In this document: positions 1 through 5,615 of the stretch, one piece after another
Position numbering within the stretch: position 1 is the stretch's first letter
Layout of the letters: each line of letters starts with the position of its first letter
Origin: DAOVRL01 sp964459805
GTDB taxonomy: Bacteria; Planctomycetota; Phycisphaerae; Sedimentisphaerales; Anaerobacaceae
DNA length: 7,698 bases
Direction: 5' to 3'
Assembly: GCA_964459805.1 (NCBI GenBank)
Contig: CAYWOD010000179.1
Location: 1-7,698 of the forward strand
Position numbers and translations under genes: made by a program
The notes under the pieces: model-generated
Seen by the model: the letters and a program-made list of their open reading frames with translations, nothing else
Databases searched by the model: none
What the model was told of the DNA's origin: nothing

Positions 1-316
1 TCCCTTGGAGCTTATCCTGGTCACTTCGATCATGTCATGTAAGATTTGTCTTACCCGTTATAAAACGTTTCGAGGGGCATGGCATTGATAGTTTCTTTAG
101 GTTTGACGCGGGACCGTTTCTCATGGGGTTGGTAGGCTCTTCGAGTTCTCGACGCTGTACGGGGCGGTGGCGCTGTCTGTGACTTTTCTCAGCTACTTTC
201 CCCCCCGGCTTGAGGGCCCTGGCTCTTTCGTTGGACGTCGTGGGTGTGGCTGTCTGGAAGATCTGCTATTTTACTTGAATGAGATTATTATGTTTTGAGA
301 AGATTAATCTCAAGAG
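1..316 (+). other. Decayed coding debris, not identified
   Basis: No intact gene is visible. Frame 1 closes at a TAA at 40-42 after 13 codons ending PGHFDHVM, and could be the 3' end of a gene entering from the left. Another plus frame is open from base 3 to a TGA at 180-182 and contains SFFRFDAGPFLMGL (about 90-131). A third plus frame takes over from about 107 to a TGA at 296-298 with FEFSTLYGAVALSVTFLSYF and strong G/C at third codon positions. The DAGP stretch is faintly reminiscent of the substrate end of CrtI-like FAD amine oxidases and dehydrogenases (FDxGPxx), so this may be one frameshifted remnant. That reading rests on very few residues. The minus strand also has long open stretches but no recognisable motif. 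Confidence 0.25.
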
Positions 317-574
317 TTAGCTTACCACCACGCTTTCCAGCCCAGCACGCGTTTCCCGGTATTCCTCGGCTTCCTCTAGGATCTCTTCGACTATGAGTTG
401 AGGGGTCTCGGGGAGTGTGTCGTTGACGCTGTCTTCGTGGCTGTGAACGGTCTCGCCGAGGTGGTCGTGAGTTGTCTTGGTCGGGGGGTTGGGTAGTCCG
501 TCGGGGTCTTCGGGGTGGTTCTGCGAATCTGCGTATTCCTTATAGTTGGTTACTACTATGATACTAAAACTGCA
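317..574 (-). pseudogene. Start-less 3' gene fragment, 85 codons
   Basis: The minus frame is open from just after a TAA (575-577) to a TAA at 317-319 and has no ATG, GTG or TTG near its 5' end. The peptide is very hydrophilic and acidic: it contains YADSQNHPEDPDGLPNPP, then a His/Asp-rich middle, and ends with a likely helix, LIVEEILEEAEEYRETRAGL, followed by ESVVVS. Codons end mainly in C or G, like the rfbA tails further right, which argues that this was real coding sequence. The product is not recognised. The 5' edge coincides with a copy of the palindromic repeat found at 5543-5583 and 5616-5657, so the gene appears to have been cut or replaced at that point. A functional gene with a non-canonical start cannot be excluded. 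Confidence 0.45.
539..564. repeat. Partial third copy of the TATAGTTGGTTACT repeat
   Basis: Sixteen bases, CTTATAGTTGGTTACT (539-554), are identical to the start of the repeat at 5549-5564. The downstream arm is degraded (ACTATGAT instead of ACTATAAG, with one base missing). The T-tract present in the other two copies is absent. It lies at the 5' edge of the start-less minus-strand fragment 317-574. Confidence 0.6.
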
Positions 575-690
575 TTAAACCCATTATTTTTCATTGTTCT
601 GATGGAAAGATGTGAAGAGTGAGGTTCGAACAACATTTTACCAGTAATATCGCTGGATAAAATTTAGTGCGGAAGCTACTTCAAGAATCG

Positions 691-2121
691 TTATTCCCCT
701 TTCCTGAGTTCCGCCCAGTAGCTTAATGCATTTCCCGGTCTTTTACCCGGTAGCGAGATGGATATCACTGAACCGTTCAGCGCTTTATTCCTAGGCTTGA
801 GTCCAATGTGTAGATTGTAGGGAAGACGGTTGGAATCCTCGGTGCCTATGTCCGATGAAAAACTTCTCTTGATGTAGCCATCCTGGAACCTCGTGTTGTC
901 GAGAGGGGTTGTCAACTGGTCCCCCAACTTTACGTAGATATCCCCGGAGTCCTCTATAGCGAGGCTTAATGAAATATCCTCTTTGTAGGTGTGTAATAGA
1001 CCCGACCATTTTCCTATAAGCTCAAGTGATGGCTTGAACTCTGTCGGTTCCTCATTATTCTCTTCCTTGGCTCTCGTCTTGTAGCTGGGCAGCATCACCG
1101 ATAATATTTCCTTTACTATGAGGCTGGTGAGGGCGTATTGGCGTGAGTTACATAATACAACTACAGCTAAGTTCTCGGAGGGAACTAGTACCAGTTGGGT
1201 CGCCACGCCTCCCATGGCACCGTCATGGCTTACCACGGTAAAACCTGCCTGTTTTGATATCTCCCAACCTATTCCATACCCAGCGTTGTCTTTGATTTTC
1301 ATTGTGGGGCGCTGCATCTCGTCGATGTTCTCATCTGTTAGAATGGTTTTCTGGTCTTGTAGGTGGTTTTTCAGGTGGAACATACCGAACCTGAGTAATT
1401 CATGGGCGCTACTGTACACCGCTGAAGCTCCCCTGTGGTCAAAATCGTAAAACGGAATGGGTTGACCATCAATCCCGTATCGTACCGCATGCTGTCCCCC
1501 ATGTTCTTCCCCAGTGTTCACATACGCGCCAGTCATGCCAAGAGGCAGGAACACGTTCTCGCGGATGAAGTCGGGGTAACTCTTACCCGAGATACGTGAA
1601 ATGATGTAATCGAGAACCCCGTAACCTAGGTTACAGTATCTGTACCTCTCGCCTGGAACCGCCACTATGTTCCCGTATCGCCTAAGGGTCTCCTCGAAAG
1701 CCGGTGGACTGTAATGTTCGTCTTCGTAAAAAAAATGGCAATGAAGGGGCAAGCCTGATGAATGGTTGGCTACCCTGCGAACTGTTGCGTCTTTTTGGTC
1801 CCCCACCCATGCCTTGATCTTGGTGTCTCCAAGATAATCGTTGACTGGTTTATCGAGGTCTAGTTTCCCCTGTTGTTTGAGTATCATCAACCCCGTCGCC
1901 GTTATGGGTTTGGTGATGGATGCCAAAGAGTACAAGGTATGCTCGTCAGCTGGAACCCTGTTCTCCTTGTCTGCCCAGCCAAACCCCTCTTCCCATACTG
2001 TGACCCCGTCTTTTGCTACTGCGACCGTTATGGATGGAACTGTTTTCTCCATCAGTTTTACCTTGATTAGCTCTCGGATGTCAGTGAATGCGTCTGGCTT
2101 TCTATGGGGTTTTAAGGTCAA
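691..2121 (-). CDS. Serine beta-lactamase-fold hydrolase (class C / COG1680 type)
   Basis: This 476-residue protein belongs to the penicillin-binding/beta-lactamase-fold serine hydrolases (AmpC, EstB and D-aminopeptidase relatives). The three active-site motifs are in order and well spaced: SITK with nucleophile Ser68 and Lys71, YCN with Tyr162, and HDG at 299-301. The family signature VANHSSGLP is at 118-126. Such enzymes cleave beta-lactams, esters or D-amino-acid peptides through an acyl-serine intermediate; the substrate cannot be read from sequence. Residues about 350-476 form an extra beta-rich C-terminal domain like those appended to many family members (DUF3471-like in position). There is no signal peptide or membrane segment, so it is probably cytoplasmic. 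The 5'-most start is a TTG directly after an in-frame TGA; the first ATG is residue 24, which would still keep all motifs. It is transcribed alone. Confidence 0.93.
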   Translation of the reverse strand: MTLKPHRKPDAFTDIRELIKVKLMEKTVPSITVAVAKDGVTVWEEGFGWADKENRVPADEHTLYSLASITKPITATGLMILKQQGKLDLDKPVNDYLGDTKIKAWVGDQKDATVRRVANHSSGLPLHCHFFYEDEHYSPPAFEETLRRYGNIVAVPGERYRYCNLGYGVLDYIISRISGKSYPDFIRENVFLPLGMTGAYVNTGEEHGGQHAVRYGIDGQPIPFYDFDHRGASAVYSSAHELLRFGMFHLKNHLQDQKTILTDENIDEMQRPTMKIKDNAGYGIGWEISKQAGFTVVSHDGAMGGVATQLVLVPSENLAVVVLCNSRQYALTSLIVKEILSVMLPSYKTRAKEENNEEPTEFKPSLELIGKWSGLLHTYKEDISLSLAIEDSGDIYVKLGDQLTTPLDNTRFQDGYIKRSFSSDIGTEDSNRLPYNLHIGLKPRNKALNGSVISISLPGKRPGNALSYWAELRKGE

Positions 2122-2150
2122 TCCTGATCAAAGTTATGTCAATCAGCGCG

Positions 2151-2160
2151 GATATAATGT
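2151..2160 (-). promoter_or_regulatory. Probable TATA box for the serine hydrolase
   Basis: On the minus strand this reads ACATTATATC, centred about 34 bases upstream of the TTG start at 2121. With archaeal spacing (start of transcription about 25 bases from the TATA centre) the leader would be very short. This supports the TTG rather than the internal ATG, which would lie much further away. Confidence 0.45.
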
Positions 2161-2264
2161 TGACTCACCGGATATACTCATCATCAGTGGTCACAGATTG
2201 TAATCCTTATAGAATATACAAACAAGACACAGTTTTACCCGAAGTTTGCGCTATCCCTGTGAGT

Positions 2265-2405
2265 TTATTGTATTATGTCAAGGATTTCGTCCAGTACTAT
2301 GCTATGCTGATCCTCTGGGGTGAATGATGCAACTATGTCCCCACCTTGTTCTCCATAGTACCCCCGCGCGCCGCATTTTGCATGTTCGACTTGATAACTA
2401 TATGA
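2265..2405 (-). pseudogene. Start-less 3' gene fragment, 46 codons
   Basis: A minus-strand frame runs from just after a TAG (2406-2408) to a TAA at 2265-2267 with no usable start codon. The peptide contains CGARGYYGEQGGDIVASF and ends with EDQHSIVLDEILDIIQ, an amphipathic helix typical of a natural C-terminus. Composition and codon pattern look like real protein rather than chance. The family is not recognised. It reads as the surviving 3' end of a gene whose 5' part has been lost; the sequence upstream, up to the orphan gene, is A/T-rich and unrelated in character. It could also be a small gene with an unusual start, but nothing supports that. Confidence 0.45.
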
Positions 2406-2549
2406 CTAACTCAAACCAAGGATTGCTAAATGGATAAACATTCATAACAAGATTTTCAGTAGTATAATTCCGTGGATGTAAGTGTTAATTCAAACACTAA
2501 CAAAAGGAAGAAAACCCGTACGGGATGCATGCTATCCAATAAGGATCCT

Positions 2550-2558
2550 AAATATATT
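2550..2558 (+). promoter_or_regulatory. TATA box for the 112-aa orphan gene
   Basis: AAATATATT is centred about 24 bases before the ATG at 2578. This is the spacing expected for a leaderless archaeal transcript and is the main reason for choosing that ATG over the GTG at 2482. Confidence 0.5.
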
Positions 2559-2577
2559 CAGTGACTACCCTGAAATC

Positions 2578-2916
2578 ATGAAATTTAAGGTATCACCTGA
2601 CTTGTATGAATCAATTGAGATTTGGGTACATGAATTCACTGAGTGGATTCTCCTCATACTCATCATGAAATATACTGGGTGGACTATTGAGAAAATGGAT
2701 AAAGGATTTCATGCTTATAGTAGCGGAGAATACGTTACAGAAGAGCAAACTATTCAGCATATCATTTCTTCTCTTCACACAATAAGCGTAATCAAAAATA
2801 ATCTAAATAATCAATTGTTTGATGTAAATTGCAATGAATATTATGACATAATTGAAGAGAATAATAATTTAAACAAAGCAAAATTAACTGATTGGCTAGT
2901 CAAAAATATTGGATAA
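2578..2916 (+). CDS. A/T-rich orphan protein, 112 aa
   Basis: The function is not recognised. The protein begins MKFKVSPDLYESIEIW, has a short hydrophobic helix (WILLILIM, 23-30) too short for a confident membrane span, and continues as a mostly helical, Asn/Glu/Ile-rich protein ending in KLTDWLVKNIG. No catalytic or nucleic-acid-binding motif stands out. Base composition and codon use (A/T at most third positions, AAT and ATA favoured) differ sharply from the G/C-ending genes around it, suggesting acquisition from another replicon such as a virus or plasmid. An in-frame GTG at 2482 would add 32 residues, but those look non-coding and include a palindrome. The nearest neighbours are a relic on one side and structured non-coding DNA on the other, so context gives no clue. 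It may be a real small gene or a decaying one. Confidence 0.55.
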   Translation: MKFKVSPDLYESIEIWVHEFTEWILLILIMKYTGWTIEKMDKGFHAYSSGEYVTEEQTIQHIISSLHTISVIKNNLNNQLFDVNCNEYYDIIEENNNLNKAKLTDWLVKNIG

Positions 2917-3027
2917 TTCCAACCCAACTAGTGCGCGTATCCTTGGTATCCTGTCTTTAGATATGTATGTGACATATAATAAAGAGAAACCTAGGTAAAA
3001 TTTCTCAAAACCGGGTCAAATGGATAG

Positions 3028-3052
3028 GCGGGGTAGGCGAAGCAAGCCCCGC
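3028..3052. repeat. Hairpin GCGGGG/CCCCGC with nested GCGAAGC
   Basis: A perfect 6-bp G/C stem (3028-3033 with 3047-3052) encloses a 13-base loop that itself contains GCGAAGC (3037-3043). The nested motif can form a two-pair mini-hairpin with a GAA loop. The same heptamer recurs inside the hairpin at 3167-3179. Confidence 0.55.
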
Positions 3053-3064
3053 ACATACAATACT

Positions 3065-3103
3065 GCCCCAGTGGAGCGCATCAGCGCGGAACGATCCCAT
3101 CAC
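3065..3103. repeat. Paired hairpin element, copy 1
   Basis: Conserved flanks CCCAGTG on the left and AACGATC-(t)-CCATCAC on the right surround a hairpin, here GCGC (3076-3079), loop ATCA, GCGC (3084-3087). Copy 2 begins 92 bases downstream with the same flanks but a different stem. Direction of any transcript is unknown. Confidence 0.55.
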
Positions 3104-3156
3104 CATTGATCTTTAAAGAGACGCATAAACCATAGCCAGCCCGTTGTCACCAAAAC

Positions 3157-3196
3157 GCCCAGTGCAGAGGCGAAGCCTCGAAACGATCTCCATCAC
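3157..3196. repeat. Paired hairpin element, copy 2
   Basis: The same flanks as copy 1 (CCCAGTG and AACGATCTCCATCAC) surround a different hairpin: GAGGC (3167-3171), loop GAA, GCCTC (3175-3179). Both arms differ from copy 1 yet still pair, which suggests the structure is what has been kept. Confidence 0.55.
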
Positions 3197-3385
3197 TCGC
3201 TAAGCAACCCTTCACCCAAACCCACCCTAACACCAAAACACACACAACATGACGGATGCCCCGCCAAAACCGTGTTTTTAGGCTTGAAAAAAGTGAAGAA
3301 TTGAACACTTTGGGTTCATCGATTATTCTAGTTATAATAGAATCAAAATAATTAACTATTTAACTAAAATCTAATTCACGTCTAA

Positions 3386-3428
3386 ACATATGTATAGTAT
3401 AAAGCCTATTATGATTCACATATGTATA
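3386..3428 (+). promoter_or_regulatory. TumE-module promoter flanked by ACATATGTATA direct repeats
   Basis: An exact 11-base direct repeat, ACATATGTATA, occurs at 3386-3396 and 3418-3428, 32 bases apart (about three helical turns). Each contains the palindrome ACATATGT. Between and overlapping them is the TATA element TATAGTATAAAG (about 3393-3404), centred 24 bases before the ATG at 3422, as expected for a leaderless transcript. The second repeat covers the start codon. This layout fits autoregulation by the antitoxin or complex; that role is inferred. Confidence 0.5.
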
Positions 3429-3625
3429 TCGTGAAATGTTTTTTTCAAATAGGCGCCTCCGAAATCCGGAGGAGGCATGGTGTTAAATCATTCGATGATC
3501 TCTGGGGCAGGCTTGAAATTGGGGAAGTGTCTGAGGCGGAGTGTTTTGATGATCTCACCCGTTTAGAGTATTTGGAGACTAGAGCTGAAAAGGTGGTGAA
3601 GCTTTTAGAAGAGCTTCCGAGTTGA
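3422..3625 (+). CDS. Putative antitoxin partner of the TumE-like protein
   Basis: This 67-aa protein lies directly upstream of the TumE-like gene and overlaps it by four bases (TTGA), so the two are almost certainly co-translated. Residues 13-66 (EIRRRHGVKSFDDLWGRLEI, then an acidic linker and LEYLETRAEKVVKLLEEL) form a charged helical protein. Its pattern, a (Y/H)G followed by S-x-x-x-(F/L) and a late aromatic/leucine helix, resembles small antitoxins that accompany TumE-type proteins. The first 11 residues (MYIVKCFFQIG) are hydrophobic and unlike the rest; either the N-terminus is unusual or the original 5' end has been replaced. No alternative start exists between them and the charged region. 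The ATG choice is supported by the TATA box 24 bases upstream. Function is assigned by context more than by motif. Confidence 0.6.
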   Translation: MYIVKCFFQIGASEIRRRHGVKSFDDLWGRLEIGEVSEAECFDDLTRLEYLETRAEKVVKLLEELPS

Positions 3626-4014
3626 GTCAGCTCGACGATCTGTATAGACGTTTAGCTTTTATCGCGTTAAGGGAGTTCCCCGATGTAGTTGTCGGCACTG
3701 AGATTGTCGAAGGAAAACTACGGATTTTCATTGCCGATGATAGCTTCATCGATATCTGGTTTTCAGAAAAGAGGAAAGGTGTATACGCATATCATTGGGA
3801 GAGGAGAATGGTTGACGGTACTATTTACAGGCATGATAACCTGCCTGACAGAGAGGCCAGAGGCCTCGACACGTTTCCTAAGCACTTCTACGAGGGAGTT
3901 GAAGGAATAATACGAGAGAGCCACATCAGCGATGATCCCGAGGAGGCGATCAGGCAGCTCTTGACATTTGTACGTGAAGTCTCAGAACGGGATCGGGTGG
4001 TATCGCCGGGATAG
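3622..4014 (+). CDS. TumE-like (DUF6516) toxin-family protein
   Basis: The 130-residue protein matches the pattern I know for the TumE/DUF6516 family of TA-associated proteins. It has an N-terminal helix, a small beta-sheet (LRIFIADDSFIDIWFSE, about 33-49), the signature AYHWE (56-60), RHDN (70-73) and TFPKHF (84-89), then a C-terminal helix (PEEAIRQLLTFVREV). The conserved His, Arg and Trp residues are the likely active or binding site; the biochemical activity of this family is not something I can state. It starts at a TTG that overlaps the stop of the upstream antitoxin-like gene. No convincing independent promoter is visible, so expression depends on the promoter at 3386-3428. It appears full length and intact. 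An rfbA fragment follows on the opposite strand. Confidence 0.75.
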   Translation: MSQLDDLYRRLAFIALREFPDVVVGTEIVEGKLRIFIADDSFIDIWFSEKRKGVYAYHWERRMVDGTIYRHDNLPDREARGLDTFPKHFYEGVEGIIRESHISDDPEEAIRQLLTFVREVSERDRVVSPG

Positions 4015-4109
4015 TAATCCCAGCCGCTTCCAATAGTTATGATCGCCTTTCGACCACATCTATCATAGTCTTCTCAGCCTCTCCTTGATCGCCTCCTCTT
4101 CCTCTGGAT

Positions 4110-4514
4110 TTATAGGATGACTGTGACCATGTCTCCTACTATTAGCCTGTGGCCTTTAGGAAGTCTCTGTGCGGAGTCGAGGATCTCCACGTCTTTCCCT
4201 ATTAAGCTGTCAGTTATTTTCTTCCCGCAGTCGATTCGTGCGCCGCTCATCACGATGCTGTTCTCGATCTCGGTGTTGGCGATGCGGACGTGGTCTCCGA
4301 TGCTTGTGTAGGGGCCTATGTAGGCGTTTGGGCCTATCTCGCAGTGTTCGCCTATGATGACTGGTCCGCGGATTGTGGTTCTGCTGTGGATTATTGTGCC
4401 TTCGCCGACTCCGACGTTGTTGGTTAGGGTGGCGGTCTCTTCGACTTTCCCGTGGTTGTATGGTTGGAGCTCCTGGAGGATGAGCAGGTTTGCTTCGAGG
4501 AGGTTCCTCAGGAT
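4110..4514 (-). pseudogene. rfbA-type nucleotidyltransferase 3' fragment A (beta-helix domain only)
   Basis: The minus frame encodes 134 residues with no start codon; an in-frame TAA lies at 4515-4517. It begins ILRNLLEANLLILQEL, matching the LLEAN helix that follows the catalytic domain in long archaeal/bacterial glucose-1-phosphate thymidylyltransferases (COG1209). It continues as hexapeptide-repeat left-handed beta-helix: GPVIIGEHCEIGPNAYIGPY, then TSIGDHVRIANTEIENSIVM, GARIDCGKKITDSLIGK and the C-terminal LPKGHRLIVGDMVTVIL. The intact enzyme makes dTDP-glucose (or a similar NDP-sugar) for surface polysaccharides. Here the whole N-terminal nucleotidyltransferase domain is missing. The retained part has no internal stop or frameshift, so loss of the 5' part may be fairly recent. 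It runs toward the TumE-like gene, tail to tail. Confidence 0.85.
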
Positions 4515-4556
4515 TTAAGGCCTTTAACTTGCCCCCGTTCATATGCAATGATGCAG

Positions 4557-4565
4557 TATATATAT
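4557..4565 (+). promoter_or_regulatory. TATA element upstream of DUF4258/DUF2283
   Basis: TATATATAT lies about 60 bases before the DUF4258 start, predicting a leader of roughly 35-40 bases. The element is near-symmetrical. On the minus strand it would place a leaderless ATG at 4542, but that ATG is out of frame with the rfbA fragment. Confidence 0.4.
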
Positions 4566-4621
4566 GAAGAGCTATACGATATGGTGTTCGGGGCGTACTG
4601 TTTTATTAAGGATGTTTGAAG

Positions 4622-4885
4622 ATGGGTGATATTCCGAAGGTCAGGTTCACAAGGCATGCGAAGGACAAGTTTGAGGTTGTCAGGAGGTATGGGTATGATG
4701 TGGATAGGGAGAAGGTGGTGGAGACCGTGTTGAGTCCTGATCGTTTGGATGAACGAGGCGATCAACGCTTAGCCATTAAGGTTCTCGATGAGAACTATGC
4801 TCTGAGGGTGGTCTACGAGGTGAGAAAGGGATATCTAGTTGTCATCACCTTCTATCCGGTGAGGCGGGATCGGTATGGCGTATAA
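4622..4885 (+). CDS. DUF4258 protein, probable toxin
   Basis: The 87-residue protein fits the small DUF4258 family: an N-terminal KVRFTRHAKDKF (6-17, with the conserved F(T/S)xHA), a helix preceding VVETVLSPDRLDE, a central strand pair (QRLAIKVLDENYALRVVYEV) and a terminal LVVITFYPVRR. DUF4258 proteins frequently pair with DUF2283 proteins in what is regarded as a TA system, and the next gene is DUF2283. The His12 region and the final strand are the conserved features. I chose ATG at 4622; a TTG two codons upstream (4616) is also possible. AAGGATG about seven bases before the ATG may act as a ribosome binding site. The gene overlaps the next by 11 bases, so translation is coupled. Confidence 0.8.
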   Translation: MGDIPKVRFTRHAKDKFEVVRRYGYDVDREKVVETVLSPDRLDERGDQRLAIKVLDENYALRVVYEVRKGYLVVITFYPVRRDRYGV

Positions 4886-5087
4886 GATGAGGTACGACGA
4901 CGAAGCCGATGTTCTGACGCTGGTAATAGTTGAGCATGGCAAGCTCTCCCATGCTGAGGAGATGGGTGATGTGGTGGTCCATTTCGATGAAGGCGGGGCG
5001 CCCCTCTTCATGGAGATATTGAGGGCGAGTAAAATAGTCCCATCAATGGTTGAGGTCTTAGCTAAGAAAGAGATCGTAGTTGCTTAA
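4875..5087 (+). CDS. DUF2283 protein, probable antitoxin
   Basis: This 70-residue protein shows the DUF2283 pattern: MRYDDEADVLTLVI at the N-terminus (Y-D-x-E-A-D is the signature), a middle strand (EEMGDVVVHFDEGGAPLFM), and EILRASKIVP, the I-L-x-A-S motif that closes the domain. A C-terminal helix (SMVEVLAKKEIVVA) extends slightly beyond it. It is encoded immediately after, and overlapping, the DUF4258 gene. In this family pairing it is taken to be the neutralising partner; that assignment is by convention and context. GAGGCGGG about ten bases before the ATG may be a ribosome binding site. A second rfbA tail faces it on the other strand. Confidence 0.8.
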   Translation: MAYKMRYDDEADVLTLVIVEHGKLSHAEEMGDVVVHFDEGGAPLFMEILRASKIVPSMVEVLAKKEIVVA

Positions 5088-5148
5088 ACTCTATTGGATG
5101 TATCCTAGTCTTCGGAGCTTCTCCTTGATCTCCTCCTTAACCTTGTTT

Positions 5149-5562
5149 TTAGAGGGTGACTGTGGCCATGTCTCCTAGGATGAGCCTGTGGCCTTTTGGG
5201 ATGTTCTGTTCATAGCCCAGGATCTCGACGTTTCTCCCGATGAGGCTGTCTGTGATGCGCTTTCCGCAGTCGATGTGTGCTCCTTCCATGACGATGCTGT
5301 TCTGGATCTCCGAGTTCATTATCGTTGAGCCGTCTCCGATGCTCGTGTAGGGGCCGATGTAAGCGTTGGGGCCGATGGTGCAGTTTTCACCTATTATCGA
5401 TGGCCCCTGTAGAACGGAGCCCTCCAGTATCTGTGCGCCTTTTCCGATCCTGAGATTGTTGTTAACCTTTACATTCTTATCGATGGTGCCGTGTTTGGGT
5501 TCTCCGCCGCTGAAGCCTTCGATGTGGATCGGCGAGTTGGCATTTCCCTTATAGTTGGTTAC
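5149..5562 (-). pseudogene. rfbA-type nucleotidyltransferase 3' fragment B (beta-helix domain only)
   Basis: The minus frame gives 137 residues after an in-frame TAA (5563-5565), again without a start codon. From about residue 23 it is the left-handed beta-helix domain of an RfbA-type enzyme: GTIDKNVKVNNNLRIGKGAQ, then GPSIIGENCTIGPNAYIGPY, TSIGDGSTIMNSEIQNSIVM, GAHIDCGKRITDSLIGR and the terminal IPKGHRLILGDMATVTL. It is clearly homologous to fragment A but diverged at many positions, so it is not a recent copy. The first residues (VTNYKGNAN) come from the palindromic repeat; NANSPIHI lines up with EANLLILQ of fragment A, so both are cut at nearly the same codon. A TATA-like element in the repeat would place a leaderless ATG at 5543, but that is out of frame. 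The catalytic domain is absent. Confidence 0.85.
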
Positions 5563-5583
5563 TTACTATAAGCGTTTTTTCGG
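5543..5583 (-). repeat. Palindromic promoter-like repeat, copy 1
   Basis: On the plus strand the core is an inverted repeat, CTTATAGT (5548-5556 region) and ACTATAAG, around a TGGTTACTT loop, followed by CG and six T. Read on the minus strand it gives AAAAAACGCTTATAG, which resembles an archaeal BRE plus TATA box. Copy 2 starts 73 bases to the right. It could be a promoter, an operator, a hairpin terminator on the plus strand, or a mobile-element end; the TATA reading is preferred because ACGCTTATAG also occurs before the antitoxin gene at 6919. Confidence 0.6.
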
Positions 5584-5615
5584 GAGGCTTTAGGCCGTGG
5601 GTCGACGACTTGACT

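Larger units (their letters stand above)
2122..2577. other. Intergenic region with one relic and a short palindrome
   Basis: Apart from the fragment at 2265-2405 and the promoter elements listed separately, no gene is supported. A short inverted repeat, AGTGTT-aattca-AACACT, lies at 2481-2498 and overlaps the GTG that would give the downstream orphan gene its longest form. This argues that the GTG is not the true start and that the palindrome may be a regulator site. Plus-strand open frames through 2088-2327 look like chance. Confidence 0.4.
2917..3421. other. About 500 bp without a gene, hairpin-rich then A/T-rich
   Basis: No open frame here resembles a protein. Bases 3020-3200 are G/C-rich and packed with hairpins (listed separately). 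Bases 3200-3250 on the plus strand are almost free of G. Bases 3300-3421 are A/T-rich and carry the TumE-module promoter plus an imperfect inverted repeat, TTCTA/TAGAA, around 3326-3350. The hairpin zone could encode a structured RNA or be the end of a mobile element; the strand cannot be decided. No tRNA, RNase P or SRP RNA signature was found. Confidence 0.45.

Noticed and set aside
620..640. GGTTCGAAC resembling a tRNA T-loop
   Set aside because: The flanking bases do not form a five-pair stem, and no acceptor, D or anticodon arm is found nearby.
1118..1450. Plus-strand open frame opposite the serine hydrolase
   Set aside because: It lies antisense to an intact gene with all catalytic motifs, and its peptide has no recognisable features.
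2088..2327. Plus-strand 79-aa open frame
   Set aside because: It crosses the hydrolase start, its promoter and the opposite-strand relic, with no family resemblance.
2895..3300. A minus-strand frame interrupted only by TGA codons (three) before a TAG, suggesting TGA readthrough or selenocysteine
   Set aside because: The number of stops is not far from chance for this length, two of the TGAs lie inside the repeated GTGATGG motif of the hairpin element, and the peptide matches no family.
4210..4548. Minus-strand open frame of 112 aa rich in Arg, His and Pro
   Set aside because: It is a frame shadow of rfbA fragment A, whose beta-helix repeats are unmistakable.
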